This document shows positions 44,701-48,560 of a DNA stretch of 64,000 nt, piece after piece; position 1 is the first letter of the stretch, and every line of letters begins with the position of its first letter. This DNA comes from Ashinkailepas kermadecensis. Taxonomy: Eukaryota; Arthropoda; Thecostraca; Neolepadidae. The stretch lies in assembly GCA_034440615.1 (NCBI GenBank), contig JAOTOM010004284.1, forward strand, positions 1 to 64,000. The letters are read 5' to 3'. Both the position numbers and the translations under genes were made by a program. The notes below the pieces were generated by a model, which saw only the letters and a list, made by a program, of their open reading frames with translations, was not told the origin of the DNA and did no database searches.

Positions 44701-46074
44701 TATTTTAGGCACGTGTGGTATACAGAAATCAATGGTATTTCAGAACGGTAATTGAATGAACCTTTCGTCATTGCCAGGTGCGCAGGCAATGGTACAACAA
44801 AAAAGACAGCTGGCTTCCACCACTCAGCCCACTGTTGAGTCGCTGTTTTGCACAGCCAGTTACCTCCCACGCCCATGTGCATCACGTGGTGTCTGTGCCG
44901 TGTGTGTTGCGTCGTATTCGCCACGGTCCTCACGCACCGGCTGTCGCAGGCTCGCCCGTCTGGAAGCCGCGCGGCCCCCTGTTCCACGACCCGCGCTCGC
45001 TGCCGCCGCGGCCCGGCGAGCGGGTCATCTTCGACGACCACCCCGGCTACGCGCAGCACCCGCACGCGGCCAGCGCCGGCGCGCGCAGCAAGGCGGAAGC
45101 CGCACGGATCGCCAGTAAGCACGAGTAGCCGCGCGCCCACTAACACCGCCTGGCGACCGCATCCCGTACTAACAACTGCGAGTTGCCGCAGCAACGCGGA
45201 GGGACACGGAGCGGTGCGAGGAGCGCGTCTGCAGCACGAGGCCGAGTAGACCACGCCGGATCGGTGTCGGACGAGAGGCTCGGCTTTGACTCGGCGTGCA
45301 CGGGTAGTTGGATGGCTGGGTCGGTCCTGGTGGTCGACCGCCGCTGGCACGGCCGCCGTCGGCGCTTCTTGTGAAGGTAGCGCTGCACGCGGCGAATTGT
45401 TGAACTATTGTTGCGGATGGACACCGGTGGTAGTCGTCACTGGACAAGCAAGAGCCGCTCCGGCCTGCGTTCGGCGCCGTCGGCTAGAAGGGGTGGGGCG
45501 AGGGGCGGTCGACATCGCAACTGTCGCTGAAGGGGCGGGGCCGGTGCCCGCTGGGGAACGCCCACATACAATTGTTTGTAGCTATTTTAGTTGCTCATCG
45601 GCGTTGTTATTGTGCGCATGGCTGGGAACAGGTGTGGGATAATTTATTTGAGGGGGAGAGGGCGTGATCGGTTGCTATGGGTCAAATGAGACTTGTGGTA
45701 TCGGGGGCGGGGTGGGTGGGGCAAATATGTGGTGCTCAAAACTGCTATACATTTAAAGTCAGCCGCGTGTTGACGGCTCTCGAATGAGAGCTGCATAGAT
45801 CGATAACTATTTACCGGCGTTTTCGTTGGCATATCGAATGCCTGCTCGAAGCCTCCCCTTGGTAACTCTATCTACCTCACCCGCATGTAGCATTGCTTTT
45901 GTCCACCTTCTTGCGCTATGTTGTGTTGCAACTTAATACGGATCGAATCTGCGTAGTCGTTACAGTTCTGTTTGCTCTTCTTTTATATAATTTTATTTTT
46001 ACTTTTCGGTTGTGCCTTCTTTTTCAGGAGCCCGAATCGATGCTTTGCTCGAGGAGCTGAGCTCGTTTACCTAG
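293..46074 (+). CDS. sif: still life / TIAM-type Rac guanine nucleotide exchange factor, 19 exons, 5' partial
   Basis: The exons join as 293-475, 1086-1343, 9642-9812, 15272-15458, 17162-17292, 21393-21528, 22182-22279, 24400-24597, 30079-30273, 31126-31234, 31512-31736, 33762-33898, 35468-35644, 36752-36939, 38010-38200, 40803-40907, 42466-42711, 44950-45114 and 46028-46074. The total is 3147 nt, 1048 codons plus stop, and all splice phases agree. In residues of this partial protein: coiled coil and extension 1-147, Ras-binding-like region about 139-215, PDZ about 215-310, Ser/Pro-rich linker 311-430, DH about 431-665 (TERTYVK in conserved region 1, [15 protein letters not shown] in conserved region 3), PH about 677-830, then a Ser-rich tail ending LLEELSSFT. 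Members of this family exchange GDP for GTP on Rac at the plasma membrane and act in actin remodelling and synapse growth. The N-terminal PH domain lies left of the window. All introns are GT-AG except intron 9, which is GC-AG. The family is very secure; the symbol assumes an arthropod host. Confidence 0.93.
476..1085 (+). other. sif intron 1
   Basis: The first 60 bases hold one 33-bp copy of the exon 1 end and donor. The remainder is AT-rich single-copy sequence with nothing else recognisable. Confidence 0.8.
1086..1343 (+). CDS. sif: sif exon 2: extension region leading into the Ras-binding domain
   Basis: The exon lies between acceptor tggacag and donor CAG/GTCAGC, with 86 codons in phase 0 at both ends. 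The sequence [21 protein letters not shown] matches the TIAM extension segment in pattern. It is followed by a basic, Ser/Gly-rich stretch and YRVRMPDNQ, which starts the first strand of the Ras-binding domain. The strongly GC-rich codon usage contrasts with the AT-rich intron on either side. Confidence 0.92.
1344..3459 (+). other. sif intron 2, left part: no gene seen
   Basis: This is AT-rich single-copy sequence. No domain-bearing reading frame, RNA gene or clear repeat was found. A poly-G run of nine sits near 1492. Confidence 0.7.
4082..4950 (+). pseudogene. LINE ORF1 (gag-like, CCHC zinc knuckles), frameshifted
   Basis: In one frame, residues near 4330-4420 read [13 protein letters not shown], the strand before the knuckles in LINE gag proteins. 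The frame then shifts near 4420-4440 and continues as [27 protein letters not shown] and [18 protein letters not shown]. These are three Cys/His knuckles that bind nucleic acid. A Pro/Ser-rich tail follows. Confidence 0.85.
5260..6123 (+). pseudogene. LINE ORF2, apurinic/apyrimidinic-like endonuclease domain, frameshifted
   Basis: It starts [10 protein letters not shown] and contains the catalytic motifs QETRW (Glu), GDLNAHH (Asp, Asn) and a degraded AIDLSL. The expected SDHFP motif is present near 5890-5920 but in another frame, so at least one indel separates it. This nuclease nicks target DNA for target-primed reverse transcription. Confidence 0.9.
6128..7376 (+). pseudogene. LINE reverse transcriptase remnant lacking the catalytic palm
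   Basis: The fingers are intact in pattern: [26 protein letters not shown] and [16 protein letters not shown]. Then the text jumps at about 6955-6995 to a thumb-like [20 protein letters not shown]. The FADD/YADD segment, and probably some 300 codons, are gone. A homopolymer of 14 C lies near 7341-7354. Confidence 0.88.
7470..8316 (+). pseudogene. LINE RNase H domain and C-terminal Cys/His motif, frameshifted
   Basis: The active-site pattern is visible across frames: [28 protein letters not shown], then [10 protein letters not shown]. The last normally reads WIPGHxG, so the His is replaced by Leu. A terminal zinc-like motif [17 protein letters not shown] precedes the stop at 8314-8316. Confidence 0.87.
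8321..9641 (+). other. sif intron 2, right part: possible LINE 3' tail, otherwise nothing
   Basis: About 8321-8600 may be the LINE 3' UTR. The remainder, to the exon 3 acceptor, is single-copy AT-rich sequence. No gene was seen. Confidence 0.55.
9642..9812 (+). CDS. sif: sif exon 3: Ras-binding domain core
   Basis: The acceptor is ccgatttcag and the donor is TAC/GTAAGC. The 57 codons are in phase 0. [20 protein letters not shown] reads as strand and helix of a ubiquitin-fold Ras-binding domain, and [15 protein letters not shown] continues it. The exon joins exon 2 (MPDNQ) to exon 4 (THEVCEVC) without a phase conflict. It is less GC-rich than the flanking sif exons. Confidence 0.92.
10277..10330. 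repeat. two outlying copies of the 34-bp unit
   Basis: Two diverged copies built on cagttattggtycgagt occur some 400 bp before the main array of the same unit. They look like an older seed of it. Confidence 0.8.
10720..11595. repeat. 34-bp minisatellite in sif intron 3
   Basis: About 25 tandem copies with core gtcgctgtccagttattgg are present. Copies differ by single bases only (cccgag versus cccggg or ccccgg; tgct versus tggt), and one has a 1-bp deletion. Confidence 0.96.
11990..13625. repeat. 23-bp minisatellite in sif intron 3, about 70 copies
   Basis: The core is acctgacccacgtctgtggt, with variants acatgaccc, gtatgtgg and gtctgtgggt (short unit). Because 23 is not a multiple of three and the unit lacks stop codons on the minus strand, all three minus frames are open for 450-620 codons. 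This is a by-product, not a gene. Confidence 0.96.
13626..15271 (+). other. sif intron 3, right part: no gene seen
   Basis: This is single-copy intron sequence. No conserved domain, RNA gene or tandem repeat was recognised before the exon 4 acceptor. Confidence 0.65.
15272..15458 (+). CDS. sif: sif exon 4: end of Ras-binding domain and first half of PDZ
   Basis: Two in-frame acceptors are possible, cgcgcag before 15272 and ctccag before 15278. I chose 15272 because it gives NYLQTHEV, closer to what I remember of SIF. The PDZ domain begins near [10 protein letters not shown], with [10 protein letters not shown] as the carboxylate-binding strand. The donor is AACA/GTACGT and the exit phase is 1. 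Confidence 0.9.
15459..17161 (+). other. sif intron 4: no gene seen
   Basis: This is single-copy sequence with C homopolymers near 16220 and 16267 and a short TA run near 16673. Nothing coding was recognised. Confidence 0.65.
17162..17292 (+). CDS. sif: sif exon 5: second half of the PDZ domain
   Basis: The exon starts with two bases completing a Ser codon, then [20 protein letters not shown], the conserved GDEI strand and helix of the PDZ fold. It ends MMRSSRTE before donor GAG/GTGAGT. This stretch reads as extremely conserved with arthropod SIF. An 18-bp repeat array starts about 35 bp after the donor. Confidence 0.94.
17328..17690. repeat. 18-bp minisatellite just after the sif exon 5 donor
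   Basis: About 20 copies of gagaggagtggcacgtcc begin 35 bp downstream of the donor. The exon 5 frame remains open only to the TAG at 17416. Variants with gtgcc replace gtggc in the second half. Confidence 0.94.
18215..18520. repeat. 23-bp minisatellite in sif intron 5
   Basis: About 13 copies carry the core ggagaaccttgacgctcaac. Despite the same unit length, it is unrelated in sequence to the 23-bp array in intron 3. Confidence 0.94.
18596..18771 (-). mobile_element. tRNA-derived SINE with 14-bp target-site duplication
   Basis: On the minus strand the head reads like a Leu/Ser-type tRNA: box A tggccgagtggttaagg and box B gggttcgacac. The copies of ctattttggtttcg at 18582-18595 and 18772-18785 are a perfect target-site duplication. 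The 3' tail, with gtcgtgaaccacccaataaa, resembles the tails of the other SINEs in this window. Confidence 0.88.
19515..19675. repeat. 29-bp repeat cluster in sif intron 5
   Basis: About five to six copies of a unit built on gtagcagacgatgtggcagt are present, with two shortened members in the middle. Confidence 0.9.
19920..21392. repeat. 34-bp minisatellite with embedded GT microsatellites, ending at the exon 6 acceptor
   Basis: The unit core is gtcaccaactggcgtcggca, followed by ggtgtatgtgatga. Four units of a variant (gggtcactaactggtg) carry expanded GT runs near 20031, 20255, 20805 and 20943, the longest about 75 bp before GC-containing variants. The last unit ends in tgccgacag, which is the acceptor of sif exon 6. 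Confidence 0.95.
21393..21528 (+). CDS. sif: sif exon 6: linker between PDZ and DH
   Basis: The acceptor tgccgacag is itself a member of the adjoining 34-bp array. The exon starts [20 protein letters not shown], is followed by four prolines and an acidic stretch, and exits in phase 1 at TGGA/GTAGGT. The linker is expected to be disordered. The exon is supported by perfect phase continuity with exons 5 and 7 rather than by a known domain. Confidence 0.82.
21529..22181 (+). other. sif intron 6 with a duplicated acceptor-like segment
   Basis: A segment of about 37 bp ending cctgttgcagtcagctcc occurs at about 21596-21632 and again at 21719-21755. Both copies have a good pyrimidine tract and AG. 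The rest is single-copy. Confidence 0.75.
22182..22279 (+). CDS. sif: sif exon 7: Pro/Ser-rich linker
   Basis: The exon has a strong acceptor (gactttttgcag) and donor (AAG/GTGAGG), enters in phase 1 and leaves in phase 0. It encodes [20 protein letters not shown] and [10 protein letters not shown]. The PPPPSD motif also occurs in exon 6, so these two small exons may be an old duplication. Confidence 0.85.
22548..23330. repeat. 25-bp minisatellite with an internal inversion, sif intron 7
   Basis: About 31 copies carry the core gtagttgttggtactggcgc. The first three units (22548-22620) lie in the opposite orientation to the remainder, which starts at 22626. The array therefore begins with a potential long hairpin. 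Confidence 0.95.
23331..24399 (+). other. sif intron 7, right part
   Basis: Short direct repeats built on ttggccgcactcag and cagttggcccc lie at about 23495-23572. The remainder is single-copy with no gene seen. Confidence 0.65.
24400..24597 (+). CDS. sif: sif exon 8: start of the DH (RhoGEF) domain
   Basis: The exon has 66 codons in phase 0 behind acceptor ggccgcag. A Ser/Thr-rich stretch precedes [20 protein letters not shown], the first helix (conserved region 1) of the DH domain, which contains the Glu used to contact Rac. The donor is AAG/GTGGGT. The exon end and donor are then repeated about nine times in the intron. Confidence 0.95.
24577..24890. repeat. 33-bp array duplicating the sif exon 8 end and its donor
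   Basis: The unit is acggagcgcacc, tacgtcaag and gtgggtccgccc: the last 21 coding bases of exon 8 plus the first intron bases. Donor copies start at 24598 (real), 24627, 24660, 24693, 24726, 24759, 24792, 24825 and 24854. Most retain AAG/GTGGGT. Confidence 0.95.
24891..25998 (+). other. sif intron 8, left part
   Basis: This is single-copy intron. A segment near 25715-25770 with core ggagttggtcttactccgac is repeated, diverged, near 25785-25835. No gene was seen. Confidence 0.65.
25999..27310. repeat. 1.3 kb compound microsatellite: GA, GGAT, then GAAA/GATA
   Basis: A pure GA run (about 25999-26059) passes into about 37 copies of GGAT (to 26209) and then more than 1 kb of mixed GAAA and GATA tetranucleotides, with minor GAAATAAA and GGATAGAAA sub-blocks. 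The purines lie on the plus strand, so the sif pre-mRNA carries a polypurine tract there. Confidence 0.97.
27311..30078 (+). other. sif intron 8, right part: no gene seen
   Basis: A moderately GC-rich stretch (27540-28030) is followed by AT-rich single-copy intron. No conserved domain, tRNA or array was recognised. Confidence 0.6.
30079..30273 (+). CDS. sif: sif exon 9: DH domain, second part
   Basis: Behind acceptor gcatttcag lie 65 codons in phase 0: [13 protein letters not shown], then [20 protein letters not shown], typical DH helices. The exon must end at TTCAAG because exon 10 resumes NVLFSIG in phase 0, as in TIAM (QFK-KVLFS). The bases after it are GCGCGT, so the donor is GC rather than GT. 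Confidence 0.94.
30274..31125 (+). other. sif intron 9, GC-AG type
   Basis: The intron starts GCGCGT after TTCAAG and ends tgtttttcag. It is AT-rich, with no repeats or genes seen. Confidence 0.8.
31126..31234 (+). CDS. sif: sif exon 10: DH domain, third part
   Basis: The acceptor tgtttttcag is strong. The exon encodes [20 protein letters not shown] and [15 protein letters not shown], matching the TIAM helix with FCASH. The first donor is CCAA/GTAAGT (phase 1). Three further identical donors lie exactly 27, 54 and 81 bp downstream in an open frame, so the 3' end may vary. Confidence 0.94.
31208..31345. repeat. 27-bp array duplicating the sif exon 10 end and donor
   Basis: The unit is agtactgcatcca, agtaagt and gtcgcaa. 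Donors GTAAGT start at 31235, 31262, 31289 and 31316, each exactly 27 bp apart. A fifth coding half-copy lacks the donor. The frame is open through all of them to TAA at 31369-31371. Confidence 0.96.
31512..31736 (+). CDS. sif: sif exon 11: DH domain catalytic conserved region 3
   Basis: The acceptor atttatcag is the only nearby AG that gives the required phase (two bases, then [10 protein letters not shown]). The exon carries [20 protein letters not shown] and [11 protein letters not shown], the most conserved DH helix, which forms the GTPase-binding surface. The donor is CAGG/GTAGGT and the exit phase is 1. Confidence 0.95.
31890..32600. repeat. 39-bp minisatellite in sif intron 11
   Basis: About 17 copies of gggaggacaggtgccattac plus ccaggtgggcatacagact. 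Each unit carries two AGGT motifs. Some copies form a higher-order pair with the variant gtcattgcccaggctgtaaa. Confidence 0.95.
32601..33761 (+). other. sif intron 11, right part: no gene seen
   Basis: This is single-copy AT-rich intron with a short CCCCCCCC run near 33423. No coding sequence was recognised. Confidence 0.65.
33762..33898 (+). CDS. sif: sif exon 12: last DH helix
   Basis: The acceptor is ctccccacag and the donor GCGTCG/GTGAGC. The exon encodes [20 protein letters not shown], closely resembling TIAM (VASHINEMQKIHEEFG), then [14 protein letters not shown]. It leaves in phase 0 toward the PH exon. Confidence 0.94.
33899..34963 (+). other. sif intron 12, left part
   Basis: This is single-copy sequence. 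A small cluster of ctactcaaagctgctgct-like repeats lies at 34865-34945, immediately before the 113-bp array. Confidence 0.7.
34964..35528. repeat. 113-bp array duplicating the sif exon 13 acceptor and half exon
   Basis: Five copies each contain the acceptor tgtgtctgacag followed by the first 60 or so coding bases ([19 protein letters not shown]). Acceptor-proximal exon bases fall at 35016, 35129, 35242, 35355 and 35468, exactly 113 bp apart. The copies are almost identical. Only the fifth continues into the remainder of the PH exon. Confidence 0.97.
35468..35644 (+). CDS. sif: sif exon 13: C-terminal PH domain, first part
   Basis: The exon has 59 codons in phase 0 from acceptor gtgtctgacag to donor ATG/GTGAGA. 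It encodes [19 protein letters not shown], then [20 protein letters not shown], the strands of the PH domain ([19 protein letters not shown]). Four upstream copies of the acceptor plus the first 60 or so coding bases precede it in a 113-bp array. Only this last copy continues into the rest of the exon in frame. Confidence 0.94.
36083..36255 (+). mobile_element. tRNA-Lys-headed SINE with 11-bp target-site duplication
   Basis: The head has box A tagctcagttggtagagc, a CTT-type anticodon region (gactcttgatc) and box B gggttctaaactc. The body is cgcgaccaatcggcgtgaga and the tail is cgtcgtaaaaaaaacc. The direct repeat ggcacttcggg at 36072-36082 and 36256-36266 flanks it. It looks inserted within sif intron 13. 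Confidence 0.9.
36290..36700. repeat. irregular repeat array of about 27-31 bp upstream of sif exon 14
   Basis: About a dozen diverged units contain ggcagatcagcgtcgttgtg. Each carries a cag that could serve as a weak acceptor. The array stops about 50 bp before the true acceptor. Confidence 0.85.
36752..36939 (+). CDS. sif: sif exon 14: PH domain, second part
   Basis: The acceptor is cgccagcag and the donor AACAG/GTACAC, with phase 0 in and phase 2 out. [20 protein letters not shown] fits the TIAM strand FRHMIPTEALQVRA, and [20 protein letters not shown] precedes HLSN, as in the TIAM EIVHVKSESE and RVFHL segment. A diverged copy of the exon end follows the donor. Confidence 0.93.
36940..38009 (+). 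other. sif intron 14
   Basis: Right after the donor is a diverged copy of the exon end in which AACAGGT has become AACAGCT. At 37795-37880 an 11-bp repeat (ttcggctgtcc) occurs about eight times. The string cggttctcgctcc occurs twice before the exon 15 acceptor. Confidence 0.75.
38010..38200 (+). CDS. sif: sif exon 15: PH C-terminal helix and basic region
   Basis: The acceptor is tctcgctccag. [20 protein letters not shown] is the C-terminal PH helix (TIAM: SRKDFLKAVHSILRD). A Ser/Arg-rich basic segment follows, ending [11 protein letters not shown]. The donor is ATGT/GTGAGT (phase 1). Translation simply stays open into the intron for some 430 bases by chance. Confidence 0.92.
38201..40802 (+). 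other. sif intron 15
   Basis: This is mostly single-copy sequence rich in CA and AT. From about 39660 to 39870 a loose repeat built on cacttgacatcacagacaca is present. No gene was seen. Confidence 0.65.
40803..40907 (+). CDS. sif: sif exon 16: acidic/Ser-rich tail
   Basis: The acceptor is cacctcggcag and the donor GTCCAG/GTCAGT. The 105 nt encode [20 protein letters not shown] and [14 protein letters not shown]. The phases (1 in, 1 out) match exons 15 and 17 exactly. No known domain is present. Donor-like copies follow in tandem. Confidence 0.85.
40890..41110. repeat. tandem donor-like repeats after sif exon 16
   Basis: The exon end and donor (tgtggtccag, gtcagtgaag) recur with GTCAGT at 40931, 40946, 40969 and 41014, and a variant GTCGAC at 40992. 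Spacing is irregular (15 to 23 bp), so the array is older or more complex than the others. Confidence 0.85.
41111..41924 (+). other. sif intron 16, middle: no gene seen
   Basis: This is single-copy intron sequence. Nothing was recognised between the donor-like repeats and the 27-bp array. Confidence 0.65.
41925..42460. repeat. 27-bp minisatellite ending at the sif exon 17 acceptor
   Basis: About 19 copies are built from the half-units tgtgaccgctgtgacctccc and tggcccc, with variants tgactgccatgacc and tctgatcgctg. The array runs into ccgccgacag, the acceptor. Confidence 0.94.
42466..42711 (+). CDS. sif: sif exon 17: disordered acidic and Ser-rich tail
   Basis: The acceptor ccgccgacag is preceded at once by a 27-bp array, and the donor CGGCAG/GTACGG is followed at once by a 1.9 kb array. 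The 82 codons include [19 protein letters not shown] and [20 protein letters not shown]. The frame stays open into the array, so retention would extend the protein. No domain is recognised. Confidence 0.87.
42698..44580. repeat. 1.9 kb higher-order array starting at the sif exon 17 donor
   Basis: Subunits of about 27, 22 and 29 bp, each built on acaggtcagcaggacggt-like text, form a 78-bp higher-order unit repeated in whole or part about 24 times. CAGGT occurs in every subunit, so dozens of donor-like sites follow the real donor CGGCAG/GTACGG. Confidence 0.95.
44581..44745. repeat. 35-bp repeat cluster in sif intron 17
   Basis: Four imperfect units contain cacgagtggtatacagaaag and gatggtatttta. 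They continue directly from the larger array but are unrelated in sequence. Confidence 0.85.
44950..45114 (+). CDS. sif: sif exon 18: Pro/basic-rich tail, alternative terminal exon
   Basis: The acceptor is ggctgtcgcag. The exon encodes [20 protein letters not shown], then [15 protein letters not shown] and [12 protein letters not shown] good donor (GCCA/GTAAGC) ends it at 45114 in phase 1. If that donor is skipped, translation stops four codons later at TAG 45126-45128, giving an alternative C terminus. Confidence 0.85.
45115..46027 (+). other. sif intron 18 or alternative 3' UTR
   Basis: The sequence lies between the alternative stop at 45128 and the pyrimidine tract before exon 19. It is GC-rich at first and AT-rich later. 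It holds no repeat array. Confidence 0.6.
46028..46074 (+). CDS. sif: sif exon 19: last coding exon
   Basis: A long pyrimidine tract ending tgccttctttttcag precedes 46028. Entered in phase 1, it encodes [15 protein letters not shown] and the stop TAG 46072-46074. With it, the summed coding length is an exact multiple of three. The exon is too short for ORF finders. It is inferred from splice signals and phase, without a remembered homologous C terminus. Confidence 0.75.
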
Positions 46075-46789
46075 TCAGTTCGCATAATCCTCAAATCTGT
46101 GCAATGGCGCTGCGCGCGTTCTGCTTGTTTTCCCGCCACTAGTCTAACCTGACTGGCACGCCGGCCGCTCCGGCCCCGGCGCTCCGCCGGCGGCGCTTTT
46201 CCGTACAGTCACGCGCGCGTATGCATCTCTATGTGATACTCCGCGGCGGCCGCGCTTGGCCTGACCGCCGCGCCGCGTTTGTTGTAGGCTTAGGCGGACT
46301 GACCCCCGCGACGCTTTGAATATACATATGCGACTTGATTAGCTTTAAGGTCCTCAGTTGGTGCCAAACGGAGAGGTGGCGCGTTGCGTGCACCCTCGGC
46401 CGGCGACGTCGCCGGCGGCCGAGATCGTTGGCCGCCAGGCCGTATTTGCAGCATTCCATCGGTGTGTTATCTTCTTCCAAAGTAGGCATATGTAGCTGGT
46501 TTTCTATCGTTTGCGATTGTTTATTGCTGATCGCAGCTAGTACGTAAGATGTCCTGTGTTTCGTTTTGCGACCTCATTCGGTTCACACTGTTTGTTTTCT
46601 GCGCGAGAGAATGTGACGAACCATGCGACCTAGAAAGTAGCGTACTTGTTAGTACTCTCGACCGAACCACAATCACACCCGTTTCGTAACATACAGATCC
46701 TGAAATATTCTACTATGTTGTTCTATCCGGAGTGCGAGCAAGGTACCAGCTTGTTCTCAGGGGACCGGTCCTGCTACAGTGTGTTCTCC

Positions 46790-47330
46790 CGATGAGATCA
46801 ACCGGTAAAAGCCTGACCTCCTCGGAGAACCGACCCGGCCATAGCCTGTCCTTCAGGAGGACTGTCCTAGCTGTAGATTGTCCTCCCTGGAGAACCCACC
46901 CAGCTGTAGCTTGTCCTCCATGGAGAACCGGTCTGGCTGGAGCTTGTCCTCCCTTGAGAACCGGTCTGGCTGGAGCTTGTCCTCCCTGGAGAACCAGTTC
47001 GGCTGGAGCTTGTCCTCTCTGGAGAACCCACCCAGCTGTAGCTTGTCCCCCCTGGAGAACCGGTCTGACTGTAGCTTGTCCTCCCTGGAGAACCGGTCCG
47101 GCTGGAGCCTGTCCTCCCTGGAGAATCGGTTCGGCTGGAGCTTGTCCTCCCTGGGGAACCGATCCAGTTGTAGCTTGTCCTCCCTGGAGTACCGGTTCGG
47201 CTGTAGCTTGTCCTCCCTGGAGAACTGGTCTGGCTGGAGCTTGTCCTCACTGGAGAACCCACCCAGCTGTAGCTTGTCCTCGCAGGACCTGACCGGCTGT
47301 AACCTGTCCTCCCCGGAGGACTGATCAGAG
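46790..47330. repeat. 33-bp minisatellite in the likely sif 3' UTR
   Basis: About 16 copies carry the core ttgtcctccctggagaaccg plus gtctggctggagc. Frames on both strands are open through it without an independent start context. Confidence 0.94.
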
Positions 47331-47514
47331 GGCGTTCATCGGCGCGGTCGGTGTGTGTCCCACCTCGCAGATGTGTCGCCTTCACTCTTGCGCACTTGAC
47401 ATCGTCTCAGGAGGGCCACTTTTTCTATTGTTTGGTTTGTGCTCAATAATCTCAGCATCTAGTCGTAACTTGTATGATGTCCGTGTGAGTCGACTACCAG
47501 ACAATTATGGGTTC

Positions 47515-47520
47515 AATAAA
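47515..47520 (+). terminator. possible sif polyadenylation signal AATAAA
   Basis: The first AATAAA hexamer found after exon 19 lies here, followed within 40 bp by GT-rich sequence. A SINE has inserted immediately downstream at 47547 and may have displaced the original downstream element. Confidence 0.45.
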
Positions 47521-47546
47521 TTTTCCATGTAACTGTCTGTGTCGTT

Positions 47547-47716
47547 TTGGTGGTGGTGGTGGTTATTGGGTTTACGATACGTCGACCGTTGAGTCATGTA
47601 GCGTCGCCAATCTCTCACGCCGATTGGTCGCGGGACGAAGAGTAGTAACAGGTGAGACTCGAACCCACAATCTTTCGATTGTGAGACGGGCAACTGACCC
47701 CTAGACCTAGCTCCCC
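47547..47716 (-). mobile_element. tRNA-derived SINE with 11-bp target-site duplication
   Basis: On the minus strand it reads as a tRNA-like head (gatcta-type box A degraded, box B gggttcgagtctcacctg), the body cgaccaatcggcgtgagaga and the tail cgtaaacccaataacc. The string tctgtgtcgtt at 47536-47546 and 47717-47727 is the duplication. It belongs to the same family as the copies near 60.1 and 60.7 kb. Confidence 0.9.
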
Positions 47717-47900
47717 TCTGTGTCGTTCTATGACGGCCGCACATTCGCCTGCAACTAAACAGCGATTTGTGCAATTTTACGGTAGCCCTATTGGTGGTCA
47801 AAACAAGAGGTGGTTTCTGGGAAGGATTTCTGGAAGCCTGGACTCACGGCTTTCTTCTTTAGGTTTCGGCAGGCCGAGTCGTGATGGCGGCTGTCCCAAG

Positions 47901-47902
<2 letters not shown>

Positions 47903-47961
<59 letters not shown>

Positions 47962-47993
47962 TATATATATATAGATGTATGTATATATGTATG

Positions 47994-48059
<66 letters not shown>

Positions 48060-48200
48060 TATATGTATGTATATGTATGTATATATATATATATATATGT
48101 ATATGTATGATGATGATGAATTGGTGTTTAGGGGCGCGTGCTGAAAGGTATTTTGGCATATATGTATGTATATGTATGTATGTGTATATGTATATATACA

Positions 48201-48263
<63 letters not shown>

Positions 48264-48345
48264 ATATATATATGTGTGTGTATGTGTATGTATGTATGCA
48301 TGCATGCATGCATGTATGTATGTATGTATATATATATATATAGCG
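47903..48345. repeat. compound TA microsatellite in two blocks
   Basis: Runs of TA with interspersed GTATG span 47903-48110 and 48158-48345, separated by about 45 bp of unique sequence. GCAT and GTAT variants occur at the right end. Confidence 0.95.
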
Positions 48346-48560
48346 CAGTTGGTTAAAGCGCTGGCCTGCTCTGGTCTCCCCTGTCCTGGCGACACAGGGT
48401 TCGAGTCGCTTCGCGCGCTCGCATTTAGCCCCCGGCTGGGAGGGTCAGTTGGCAGCTGGCCCCCAATAAGGCCGGGAACGAGCTACCGGGAGGCCGTGTC
48501 GGCGCATTGACGGCACGTTAAACTTTCGGTCAAAATTCTGCCGTTGATCTGGAATTCATG
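48342..48560 (+). mobile_element. tRNA-derived SINE, second type, at the end of the TA microsatellite
   Basis: Box A is tagcgcagttggttaaagcg and box B gggttcgagtcgct, followed by a body with aaggccgggaacgagctacc. The body does not match the other SINEs. Its 5' end coincides with the end of the TA repeat, so it may have inserted there or carried the repeat in. Confidence 0.7.

Larger units (their letters stand above)
46075..47520 (+). other. likely sif 3' UTR
   Basis: It runs from the exon 19 stop to the first good polyadenylation hexamer. It holds a GC-rich segment with the perfect palindrome gccggcgacgtcgccggc at 46399-46416 and a 33-bp minisatellite. The extent is inferred from the hexamer only. 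Confidence 0.5.

Noticed and set aside
47730..48510. Tyr/Ile-rich small proteins on both strands
   Set aside because: They are translation of the TA microsatellite.
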